NCBI GenBank assembly: GCA_026393335.1
Contig: JAPLAJ010000102.1
Span: forward strand, 1-13,586
Direction: 5' to 3'
Source of the DNA: Rhodoluna sp.
GTDB taxonomy: Bacteria; Actinomycetota; Actinomycetes; Actinomycetales; Microbacteriaceae
DNA: 13,586 nucleotides
Both the position numbers and the translations under genes were made by a program. Position 1 is the first letter of the stretch. Every line of letters begins with the position of its first letter. Below the pieces are notes generated by a model. That model was not told the DNA's origin and searched no databases. It saw only the letters and a program-made list of their open reading frames with translations. Shown here one piece after another: positions 7,115 through 13,586 of this stretch.

Positions 7115-8605
7115 CTATTTCTTCTGTTTCCCAGACATTTGCTCAGCAACGGTAACTAGGGTCCTGACCATTGAACCTGTAGCACCTTTGACTGCGTATC
7201 CGTAAGGAGCTAGGTCATTATTGGCAGCGGTAGCGAAGTCAAGGTGAGCCCAGTTCAGACGATCCTTACCCTTTGCTGAGGCTAACCCAACGAATTCTCT
7301 GAGGAATAGACCTCCAACTAGCATGCTGCCAGCAGGATTACCCAAGCGAGAGTTCACAAAGTCAGCAACATCAGATTTGAGTAGGTCAAATAGCTCTTCG
7401 GCCAGTGGCATGTGCCAAACCAATTCTCCTGCAGCGCTTGCCGCCTTCTCAATGGCCGCTACAGCCTTATCTTCACCCATTAGACCTGTGTAGCGGTTTC
7501 CTAATGCGACTCTCGCACCTCCGGTAAGAGTTGCTATGTCAATGATTAGATCTGGCTTCAGTTCGGAAGCCAAGATCAAGCCATCAGCCATCACTAATCG
7601 TCCTTCGGCGTCAGTGTTGGTAACTTCAACAGTCTTGCCGTTTCTGAAAGTTATGACGTCGGTAGGCCTAGTGGCTGATCCAGAAGGCATGTTCTCAGCG
7701 ATACACATGAAAGCAGTTACCTTGATTGGCAAACCTAGTCTTGCAATTGCCAATGTAGCTTGGGCAATGGTTGCAGCTCCAGCCATGTCGTACTTCATAC
7801 CAAGAATTCCAAGAGGTGGCTTAAGCGAGATACCTCCGGTATCGAAGGTGATTCCTTTACCGACTAGAGCAAGGTGTGACTTTGCCTTTGCAGGGGAGTA
7901 AGTGATCTTTACCATTCTTGGACCGCGAACTGAACCTTGGCCTACGGACAGAATTCCGATGCACTTTTCTTTTGCTAACTTCTTCTCGTCCCAGATCTCA
8001 ACTGTGACTCCTGGGATCTTTGACTGAGACTTAACGATCTCTGCAAGTTTTGCAGGATACAAATCGTTGCCTGGAGTGTTGACTAGGTCTCTTGTTGCGT
8101 TAAGTGCATCTGAAAGTATTCTTAGTCGATCGAGATCGCTCTTAGATACAGACTTGCTCGAGACCAAGTGAACAGTCTTGAGAGTTGCAGATTTGCTGCC
8201 GCTTGATTTGTACTTAGTGAATTCGTACTGAACTATTGCAATACCTTCTAGTAAAGCAAGTGCAATTTCAGATGAAGAGATTGGAATGTCAACAGTGATG
8301 CTCTTGGCATCTTTGAATGCACGTCCAATAGCGCCTCCAATTTCACGGGCCTTAGAGTGATTGTTGATGCCATCGCCAATTCCCACAAGGCCAACCACAC
8401 TGCTTCCAACACTCAATCTTGAGGTTGCTTCAGAAGCACCTGATACTGCCAACGCCTTTAGATTAAGAGTCTTCAAGCCAGCTAGCTTCGCTGCTGAGCC
8501 TTGGAGTTTAGGTTCTTTACCGTCAAGACCAACGGCGTAAACAGAGATTGAATCGGATGTTGCTTTAGGAGCTACATTGCTCACTTTGTAAGAGATAGAA
8601 GTCAT
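7115..8605 (-). CDS. pepA: Leucyl aminopeptidase, M17 family
   Basis: Cytosolic di-metal exopeptidase that releases N-terminal residues from peptides; hexameric in the family. The N-terminal domain is variable, as is normal. The catalytic domain carries all metal and active-site residues in 496-residue numbering: GKGITFDTGG (K250, D255), SLKPP (K262), MKYDMAG (D273), and the family signature NTDAEGRL (D332, E334, R336). The frame is open to 8668, but that would overlap the divergent PAC2 gene. The ATG at 8605, or 8614, fits family length. No ribosome site is seen; TAACAT lies 7 nt before 8605, suggesting a leaderless message. It is the first gene of the pepA-lpdA-sucB run. Confidence 0.94.
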   Translation of the reverse strand: MTSISYKVSNVAPKATSDSISVYAVGLDGKEPKLQGSAAKLAGLKTLNLKALAVSGASEATSRLSVGSSVVGLVGIGDGINNHSKAREIGGAIGRAFKDAKSITVDIPISSSEIALALLEGIAIVQYEFTKYKSSGSKSATLKTVHLVSSKSVSKSDLDRLRILSDALNATRDLVNTPGNDLYPAKLAEIVKSQSKIPGVTVEIWDEKKLAKEKCIGILSVGQGSVRGPRMVKITYSPAKAKSHLALVGKGITFDTGGISLKPPLGILGMKYDMAGAATIAQATLAIARLGLPIKVTAFMCIAENMPSGSATRPTDVITFRNGKTVEVTNTDAEGRLVMADGLILASELKPDLIIDIATLTGGARVALGNRYTGLMGEDKAVAAIEKAASAAGELVWHMPLAEELFDLLKSDVADFVNSRLGNPAGSMLVGGLFLREFVGLASAKGKDRLNWAHLDFATAANNDLAPYGYAVKGATGSMVRTLVTVAEQMSGKQKK

Positions 8606-8612
8606 AGACACC

Positions 8613-8618
8613 ATGTTA
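8613..8618 (-). promoter_or_regulatory. Candidate leaderless promoter -10 for pepA
   Basis: TAACAT (minus strand) fits the TANNNT form of actinobacterial -10 elements and lies 7 nt from the ATG at 8605. It is only 12 bp from the oppositely directed candidate -10 of the PAC2 gene, so the two promoters would compete. It overlaps the alternative ATG at 8614 and holds only if 8605 is the true start. Confidence 0.35.
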
Positions 8619-8630
8619 TCCACGCGAAAG

Positions 8631-8636
8631 TAGAAT
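8631..8636 (+). promoter_or_regulatory. Candidate leaderless promoter -10 for PAC2 gene
   Basis: TAGAAT followed by six bases and the ATG at 8643, the same hexamer and spacing as before lipB. No ribosome site precedes the ATG (CGCGAAAG is the only purine-rich run, upstream of the hexamer), so a leaderless transcript is the simplest reading. No convincing -35 is present. Confidence 0.45.
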
Positions 8637-8642
8637 AGAGAC

Positions 8643-9572
8643 ATGGCACAGCCAAATTCTCTCTTCACCTTCGTAAACTCAGAGGTTTTAGTCCCTGAGG
8701 GGCTTCACCTATTTGCTTCAATCTCGGGTTTCACAGACGCTGGTTCTTCACTGCAGCAAATCTCTGGCCACATACTCGCAAACCTTGAGTTCGAGACAAT
8801 CGCTGTTTTCAACAATGATGAATTGCTGGATTACAGATCCAGAAGACCGGTGATGTTTTTCGAGCAAGACCACATCGAGGACTACCAGCCTGCGACCTTA
8901 TCTTTGCAACTTGTAAGCGATGAGGTGGGCACCCAGTTCCTCTTTCTAAATGGCTATGAACCAGATTTCAAGTGGGAGGCTTTTGCCTCTGCGGTTGAAC
9001 AGCTCTTTGCCGTTCTTGCAATCGAGGACATGACTTGGCTTCATGCGATTCCCTTCCCAATTCCACACACAAAGCCAGTGGGTGTAACTGTATCTGGCAA
9101 CCAAAAGGATGTCATCGCTGAGTACTCAGAGTGGAAGCCTAGAACTCAAGTGCCTGGCAACATCATGCACCTGCTTGAATACAGGCTTACTCAAGCAAAT
9201 ATTCCAAGCACCGGCTTCGTGCTTCTAGTACCGCACTACTTATCTGATTCAGAGTTCCCTCAAGCAGCAGTTGCAGGACTGGAACTAATTAGTAGTCATC
9301 TTGGTTTAGTTTTTCCTACTGATGACCTTCGCGATGAGGGAGATGCCTTCCTACGCAGACTCACTCAGCAGATGGCTGAGAACCAGGATCTAGCCAGAAT
9401 GGTTGAGAATCTTGAGTCAAGTTTTCAGAATGAAAGATCGGCAAACGGTTTAGGTTCAGTTAAACCTCGCGAGCGAGCAATACCTGACGCTGATGAAATT
9501 GCCGCTGAGCTTGAAGGATATTTAGCAAGCCACCAAAAGAACAAATTAGATAACGAAGAGGAACAAGACTGA
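8643..9572 (+). CDS. PAC2 family protein
   Basis: A 309-residue protein of the family named for eukaryotic proteasome assembly chaperone 2. In actinobacteria it is widespread, often beside pepA, and its exact role is unsettled. Seen here are the N-terminal EGLHLFASISGFTDAGSSLQQIS, the central HAIPFPIPHTKPVGVTVSGNQ and PGNIMHLLEYRL, and the late TDDLRDEGDAFLRRLTQQM. A charged, probably disordered C-terminus ends in NEEEQD. No signal peptide or membrane segment is present, so it is cytoplasmic. The ATG at 8643 has an upstream TAGAAT and no ribosome site. It is divergent from pepA with a 37-bp spacer, and its TGA stop overlaps the likely CTG start of the MFS gene. A link with proteolysis is suggested by the pepA neighbour but not shown. 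Confidence 0.88.
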   Translation: MAQPNSLFTFVNSEVLVPEGLHLFASISGFTDAGSSLQQISGHILANLEFETIAVFNNDELLDYRSRRPVMFFEQDHIEDYQPATLSLQLVSDEVGTQFLFLNGYEPDFKWEAFASAVEQLFAVLAIEDMTWLHAIPFPIPHTKPVGVTVSGNQKDVIAEYSEWKPRTQVPGNIMHLLEYRLTQANIPSTGFVLLVPHYLSDSEFPQAAVAGLELISSHLGLVFPTDDLRDEGDAFLRRLTQQMAENQDLARMVENLESSFQNERSANGLGSVKPRERAIPDADEIAAELEGYLASHQKNKLDNEEEQD

Positions 9573-10819
9573 AGCGTTCACCAACGCTGGTTCTCTCTGT
9601 TGCAGGCCTGGCATATTTTCTCGCTGTCACACAAAGATCATCTTTGGGTGTTGCCACCCTTACAGCAACCGAACGCTTTGAGACCAATGCTCAACAGTTA
9701 GCAACTCTCGCAGTATTTCAATTAGTGGTTTATGCAGCCATGCAGATACCTGTTGGGATCCTGCTTGATAGATACGGAGCGAAACTACTTCTATCCATTG
9801 GTGCAGGCATCATGGCCATCGGACAACTTACTGTTGCTTTCGCTCCTTCACTTGAATATGCAGTACTTGGAAGAATGCTGGTTGGCTTGGGGGACAGCTT
9901 CACATTTATTTCAATGATTCGAATGATCAACGGATGGTATTCAGGGGCAAAGGCATCGAAGATGCAACAGTATGTCGCCACCATCGGTCAAACCGGTCAG
10001 TTCTTCTCCGCTGTGCCTTTCTGGTTCATGCTCGAGTCTCTCGGTTGGCAACCAGCGTTTTCGATTATGGCAGCAGCATCTCTTCTTGCACTTCTGTTAC
10101 TGATAGCTTTCACCTCCAATGAACCAACCAGTGCCAAACATATTTCTGCACAGACAATCTCACTGCGTAAAGCGATTGACCAGCTTGTACAGAATGTGCG
10201 AAACCCAGGAATACGCATGGCTTTTTGGACGCATTTTTCAACTCAACCGACAACAACTTCAATCGCTTTACTGTGGGCAGTTCCATATCTTGTTACAGCA
10301 GAGGGAATGTCGCATGAATTTGCAGCGCTTACCCTTACATTGATGGTTGTCTTTGGTTTTGTAACTGGACCGATCATTGCTGAGATTTGTGCAAGAGCAC
10401 CTCAGTATCGAGCGAGACTTGTTTACTCGGTTGTAGCGCTTACAGTTGCTTCTTGGCTGGTCTTGTTGCTTGTGCCTGGTAAGGCATCTTCGGGACTACT
10501 TTTAGCCTGCTTCTTGTTGATATCTATTGGAGGACCGGCGTCCATGGTTGCCTTTGACTTCTCAAAGGATTTTGCACCCAAGGAGAGACTCGGTTCGGCC
10601 AATGGATTCGCAAATGTTGGTGGTTTTCTAGCAACCTTCGTGATGATGTATTTGACTGGATTGGTCATTGATTTACTGCATGATCCAGCATCGGGGCTAG
10701 ATAGATACAACGTAGATAGCTTCAGATGGGGTTTTGCAGCCCAATTCTTGGTAATTGCTGTCGGAATCACCTTCTTCACCATTGAAAAGCGTAAAGCGAC
10801 CCAGATCCATAGGGTTTAG
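9569..10819 (+). CDS. MFS transporter, apparent CTG start
   Basis: Major facilitator superfamily protein with 12 hydrophobic segments; the substrate cannot be predicted. The motif-A-like loop DRYGAK lies between helices 2 and 3 (about residues 67-72), GRMLVGLGDSFTF is in helix 4, and a large loop follows helix 6. The first ATG/GTG/TTG in frame is the TTG at 9644, which would delete helix 1 (PTLVLSVAGLAYFLAVTQRS). Upstream of it the frame is open back to a TAA at 9551 and offers only CTG codons. CTG at 9569 overlaps the PAC2 stop as CTGA and has AGAGGA at a suitable distance, so it is the best start: 416 residues, 12 helices. It may be translated by coupling to the PAC2 gene. Family certain; start likely. 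Confidence 0.88.
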   Translation: MKRSPTLVLSVAGLAYFLAVTQRSSLGVATLTATERFETNAQQLATLAVFQLVVYAAMQIPVGILLDRYGAKLLLSIGAGIMAIGQLTVAFAPSLEYAVLGRMLVGLGDSFTFISMIRMINGWYSGAKASKMQQYVATIGQTGQFFSAVPFWFMLESLGWQPAFSIMAAASLLALLLLIAFTSNEPTSAKHISAQTISLRKAIDQLVQNVRNPGIRMAFWTHFSTQPTTTSIALLWAVPYLVTAEGMSHEFAALTLTLMVVFGFVTGPIIAEICARAPQYRARLVYSVVALTVASWLVLLLVPGKASSGLLLACFLLISIGGPASMVAFDFSKDFAPKERLGSANGFANVGGFLATFVMMYLTGLVIDLLHDPASGLDRYNVDSFRWGFAAQFLVIAVGITFFTIEKRKATQIHRV

Positions 10820-10820
10820 G

Positions 10821-10836
10821 GAATAGTTAACTGTTC
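10821..10836. repeat. Near-palindrome after MFS gene
   Basis: GAATAGTTAACTGTTC is palindromic except for one pair, with a perfect AGTTAACT centre. It begins 2 bp after the MFS stop and about 70 bp upstream of the proposed sigA -10. It may be a protein-binding site; as RNA it would be a weak hairpin with no loop room and no T run, so it is not a convincing terminator. Confidence 0.3.
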
Positions 10837-10898
10837 ATCTATGTTTCATCCACTGGTACTACCAATTGGCTCTGTTGTCCCGAAAATTAGGAACTTAG

Positions 10899-10907
10899 TG
10901 GCATAAT
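10899..10907 (+). promoter_or_regulatory. Candidate extended -10 promoter of rpoD
   Basis: TGGCATAAT is an extended -10 (TGn followed by CATAAT, one base off TATAAT). The -35 region is poor (TTGTCC at 10875-10880 is 21 bp away), which an extended -10 can compensate. Transcription would start near 10914, leaving a leader of about 89 nt that opens with the hairpin at 10914-10950. Confidence 0.45.
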
Positions 10908-10913
10908 CGAAGC

Positions 10914-10950
10914 AAGACCCAGTCATTTCTCTCGATTTGACATGGGTCTT
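10914..10950 (+). repeat. Bulged hairpin in rpoD leader
   Basis: The left arm AAGACCCAGTCA (10914-10925) pairs with TGAC (10938-10941) plus TGGGTCTT (10943-10950). This gives a 12-bp stem with a single bulged A (10942) and a 12-nt loop. It would lie at the 5' end of the sigA mRNA. No T run follows, so it is not an intrinsic terminator. Possible roles are mRNA stabilisation, a regulator or RNA-binding site, or a DNA operator of 8-bp arms. Confidence 0.55.
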
Positions 10951-11002
10951 CGTAATGCCCAAAATTTCGTAACGGTCAACCTCTAAGAAACTGAAGGTTC
11001 TC

Positions 11003-11437
11003 ATGGCTTTAAAACCGACTAAGACTTCCGCCGCAGCTGCGTCGAAGAAGGCTGTCGCGCCTAAGGCAAAAGCAACGGCAAAAGCGACAAGTGCAACAAC
11101 TAAAGGAAAAACAATCAAATCTTCAACAACCAAAGCCGTTCCAGCTAAAGCTAAAGCAACAGAAGCTAAAGCCAAGCCAGTCGTAAAAAAGCCAGTTGCT
11201 AAAACTGTTACCAAGCCTGCAAAACCTGCAGTCAAGGCAGCAGTCAAAACCGCGAAGCCGGCAGTAAAGGCAACAGCCAAGAAAGTGGTTGCCAAGCCAG
11301 TAGCAAAGAAGCCAGCGAAGCCAGTTGCTAAAACTGTTGTAAAAGCTAAAGGTAAGGCAGTAGCTAAAGCAGAAGCCAAGCCAGCTGCAAAGGGAGCCGT
11401 CAAAGCGCCTAAGAAGATCACATCAACTAAGGGCATT
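11003..11437 (+). repeat. Low-complexity Lys/Ala-coding segment of rpoD
   Basis: Codes for the roughly 145-residue basic tail of the sigma factor, built from degenerate GCTAAAGC-, AAGCCAGTTGC- and AAGCCTGCA-type units. The antisense strand has a long open frame here (10846-11532) only because of this composition. The segment is prone to length variation and assembly error. Confidence 0.75.
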
Positions 11438-12568
11438 CTTCCTGAAGGTTTAGATGTTGATGATGAAGAAGATGATTTAGATCCAGAAGCAATCGTTAGT
11501 GAAGCCGAAGTAAATGTAATTGTTGCAGACATCGAAGAGGTTATTCCTGAAGTTGAAGAAGATGAAGATCAACCAGTAGTTCCTGAAGGAGCATTGGTTA
11601 TCTCCAGCAAAGAAGAAGATGACATTCAGGTTCAAAGCACCAGCATCACTGGAGCAACTGCTGACCCGGTTAAGGATTACCTCAAGCAAATCGGTAAGGT
11701 TGCGCTTCTAAATGCAGAACTAGAAGTTGAGCTTGCCAAGCGAATTGAAGCAGGTTTGTTTGCAGAAGAAAAACTTGCAACAGACAAAAAATTGAGCAAA
11801 GACATGGCCCGCGATTTGAAGTGGGTTGTGAAAGATGGTCAGCGAGCAAAGAGCCATCTTCTTGAAGCTAACCTTCGTCTTGTGGTGAGCCTTGCCAAGC
11901 GATACACCGGTAGAGGAATGCAGTTCCTAGACTTGATTCAAGAGGGAAACCTTGGTCTTATTCGAGCAGTTGAGAAGTTCGATTACACCAAGGGATATAA
12001 GTTCTCAACTTATGCAACCTGGTGGATTCGCCAAGCTATTACAAGAGCAATGGCTGACCAGGCTCGCACTATTCGTATCCCAGTTCACATGGTTGAAGTT
12101 ATTAACAAGCTTTCACGTGTACAAAGGCAGTTGCTACAAGATCTTGGTCGCGAACCAACTCCTGAAGAACTAGCTCGTGAACTAGACATGACTCCTGAGA
12201 AGGTCGTCGAGGTTCAGAAGTATGGTCGTGAACCTATCTCGCTATCTACACCTCTTGGTGAAGACGGTGACTCAGAGTTCGGTGACCTAATTGAAGACAC
12301 TGAAGCGGTTCAGCCGGCAGATGCTGTTGCCTTTAGAATCATGCAGCGTGAAATCGAGAGGCTGTTGGATACTCTGACACCTCGTGAAGCTGCTGTCATT
12401 AGAAGCAGGTATGGAATCGGTGATGGCGTCATGAAGACTCTTGATCAGATTGGCGAGGACCACGGAGTTACTCGTGAACGTATCCGTCAGATTGAAGCGA
12501 AGACTATGTCCAAGCTAAAGCACCCTTCTCGTGCTCAATGGCTAAGAGACTTCATCAAAGAGAGCTAG
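11003..12568 (+). CDS. rpoD: Primary RNA polymerase sigma factor (sigma-70, group 1)
   Basis: Housekeeping sigma factor (called SigA or HrdB in actinobacteria) that directs RNA polymerase to -10/-35 promoters. Residues 1-145 form a Lys/Ala/Pro-rich extension with many AKPVAK-type units, and about 150-210 form a strongly acidic block. The conserved part follows: region 1.2 at DPVKDYLKQIG (221-231); region 2 with LLEANLRLVVSLAKRY, GMQFLDLIQEGNLGLIRAVEKFDY, YKFSTYATWWIRQAI and RIPVHM (286-363); region 3 around 364-432; and region 4 with the helix-turn-helix GVTRERIRQIEAKTMSKL (488-505). The ATG at 11003 has GAAGG 5 nt upstream. The strong region 2 and 4 matches fix the identity; N-terminal extensions of this kind are known in actinobacterial primary sigma factors. 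The MurT gene starts 3 bp after its stop. Confidence 0.98.
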   Translation: MALKPTKTSAAAASKKAVAPKAKATAKATSATTKGKTIKSSTTKAVPAKAKATEAKAKPVVKKPVAKTVTKPAKPAVKAAVKTAKPAVKATAKKVVAKPVAKKPAKPVAKTVVKAKGKAVAKAEAKPAAKGAVKAPKKITSTKGILPEGLDVDDEEDDLDPEAIVSEAEVNVIVADIEEVIPEVEEDEDQPVVPEGALVISSKEEDDIQVQSTSITGATADPVKDYLKQIGKVALLNAELEVELAKRIEAGLFAEEKLATDKKLSKDMARDLKWVVKDGQRAKSHLLEANLRLVVSLAKRYTGRGMQFLDLIQEGNLGLIRAVEKFDYTKGYKFSTYATWWIRQAITRAMADQARTIRIPVHMVEVINKLSRVQRQLLQDLGREPTPEELARELDMTPEKVVEVQKYGREPISLSTPLGEDGDSEFGDLIEDTEAVQPADAVAFRIMQREIERLLDTLTPREAAVIRSRYGIGDGVMKTLDQIGEDHGVTRERIRQIEAKTMSKLKHPSRAQWLRDFIKES

Positions 12569-12571
12569 TCC

Positions 12572-13586
12572 TTGCGATATTTGCCAGCTTTACTTATCGG
12601 TCGCCTGGCTCGATTCGCTGTTCGATTGATAAGGCCTGGTGGCGGTTCTGCTCTTCCTGGTTTGATTGTTAGCAAACTCGCTCCGAAACTCGTCTATAAG
12701 ACACTCAACGGGTTTAAGGATGGCTTAGTTGTCATAACCGGCACTGCAGGCAAGTCAACAACTACCAAGATGGTTGTAGCAATTGTTAAGGCGCACGGGG
12801 TCGAAGTATTTACGAACCCTTCTACTGCGAATATTGAACAAGGATTCTTTAGCACAATAATTCGACATGGAAATATCTTTGGCAAAGTTCCAGGTTCTAT
12901 TGCAATTCTTGAGATGGATGAAGCGCACGCGGCTCAAATCGTCAGCCAGGTAAAGCCAAAGACATCCGTGATACTAAATGTGTTTGAAGACCAGCTAGAC
13001 AGATTTATAGATCCGGCACTGGTTCGTGAGAAATTAGCTCTTGTTGCCAAAGCAACGACAGGAAAAGTTCTAGTAAATGCAGATGACCAGAACTGTCTAA
13101 TGATCGCAGCAAACCTAAAAGGTCGAGTCGATTATTTTGGTTTAGCAGAGGAGATAACTAAATCAAGTTCGAGTGCCATGGAGTACGCCGAAACGTATCT
13201 ACCGAAGATCGCAACACCAGCAGTTACCAATAAAGTTTCGAGCCAAGACGGTAAAAATGTCGAGGTTGAAATCTCAGGGCAGAAGGCGTCCTTTGAGCTG
13301 CCAAGCAGAGGAAATCACTTCGCACTTGACGCCGTTGCCGCTTTGGCCTGTGCCCAAGAGATTCTAGGTAGCAAGTTTGATCTGACCTTTGCCTCGAAGG
13401 TTCTAAATGAGCTTCCTCCGGTATTTTCTAGGGGAGAGGTACGAATCGTCAATGAAGAACCTTGCGAATTCATCTTGGTTCAGAACCCAATAAGCATGCA
13501 ACTAAATCTAGATAGCTTACCAACCAATCTAGACCAGGTCTTCTTCGCCATTGGAAGAGATGTGCATGATCCTTCGTGGATGTGGA
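12572..13586 (+). CDS. murT: MurT-like Mur ligase, partial (C-terminus beyond right edge)
   Basis: Probable ligase subunit of the MurT-GatD complex, which amidates the D-glutamate of the peptidoglycan stem on lipid II. Of 338 visible residues, the first ~30 (RYLPALLIGRLARF ... GGGSALPG) match the MurT N-terminus. The P-loop GTAGKSTTTK is at 57-66, LEMDEA at 113-118 and DQLDRF at 140-145. LVQNP (302-306) and GRDVHDPSWMW (328-338) match the MurT C-terminal domain. The catalytic aspartate expected after SWMW is just outside the window. The usual Cys4 zinc ribbon is missing: only C175, C260 and C298 are present. The start is TTG at 12572, 3 bp after the rpoD stop in the same frame, with AGAGAG upstream; TTG at 12581 is an alternative. 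GatD would be expected next. Confidence 0.85.
   Translation, partial: MRYLPALLIGRLARFAVRLIRPGGGSALPGLIVSKLAPKLVYKTLNGFKDGLVVITGTAGKSTTTKMVVAIVKAHGVEVFTNPSTANIEQGFFSTIIRHGNIFGKVPGSIAILEMDEAHAAQIVSQVKPKTSVILNVFEDQLDRFIDPALVREKLALVAKATTGKVLVNADDQNCLMIAANLKGRVDYFGLAEEITKSSSSAMEYAETYLPKIATPAVTNKVSSQDGKNVEVEISGQKASFELPSRGNHFALDAVAALACAQEILGSKFDLTFASKVLNELPPVFSRGEVRIVNEEPCEFILVQNPISMQLNLDSLPTNLDQVFFAIGRDVHDPSWMW

Noticed and set aside
8606..8668. Upstream extension of pepA to the ATG at 8668
   Set aside because: It would overlap the start of the divergent PAC2 gene by 26 bp and add residues not typical of M17 N-termini; 8605 or 8614 fits better.
10846..11532. Long antisense open frame (228 codons) across the sigma-factor N-terminus, rich in Ala, Thr, Ser and Phe
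   Set aside because: It is the mirror of the Lys/Ala-coding low-complexity segment; composition alone explains the lack of stops, and the sense frame is clearly rpoD.

Overview
The window is a compact stretch of core housekeeping genes from an actinobacterium with a low GC content for that phylum (mid-40s percent by eye). Four things point to Actinobacteria: the lipB-lipA-DUF4191-glnA order, the PAC2-family gene beside pepA, a primary sigma factor with a Lys/Ala-rich N-terminal extension, and a MurT-type ligase directly after it. Very short spacers, 4-bp overlaps and a modest GC content suggest a streamlined planktonic lineage, such as the freshwater Luna-type Microbacteriaceae or acI Nanopelagicales. 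That placement is inference. No mobile element, CRISPR array, tRNA, rRNA or phage gene was seen, and no gene-free stretch exceeds 300 bases; the longest, 10820-11002, is the sigma-factor leader.

Left part, minus strand (1-3523): lipB and lipA (lipoate synthesis, overlapping by 4 bp), a DUF4191 membrane protein and glnA (type I glutamine synthetase, cut by the left edge before its C-terminus) all read leftward. glnA has its own leader with a candidate promoter, a GlnR-like box and a small hairpin.

Middle (3608-8605): one unrecognised single-pass membrane protein reads rightward and meets sucB tail to tail, the two stop codons overlapping. The minus-strand run pepA-lpdA-sucB encodes an M17 aminopeptidase and the E3 and E2 subunits of a 2-oxoacid dehydrogenase complex. 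The E2 carries one lipoyl domain, so it is a likely client of the LipB/LipA pair encoded 0.8 kb further along on the same strand.

Right part, plus strand (8643-13586): a PAC2-family protein, a 12-helix MFS transporter that appears to start at a CTG codon overlapping the PAC2 stop, the primary sigma factor rpoD/sigA with a bulged hairpin in its leader, and 3 bp later the start of a MurT-like Mur ligase, cut by the right edge. The MurT lacks the zinc-ribbon cysteines usual for the family.

I see no clearly new multi-gene system. The points most worth following are at the expression level: three genes that look leaderless (lipB, pepA, PAC2), the CTG start, the leader hairpins of rpoD and glnA, the zinc-ribbon-less MurT and the orphan membrane protein.
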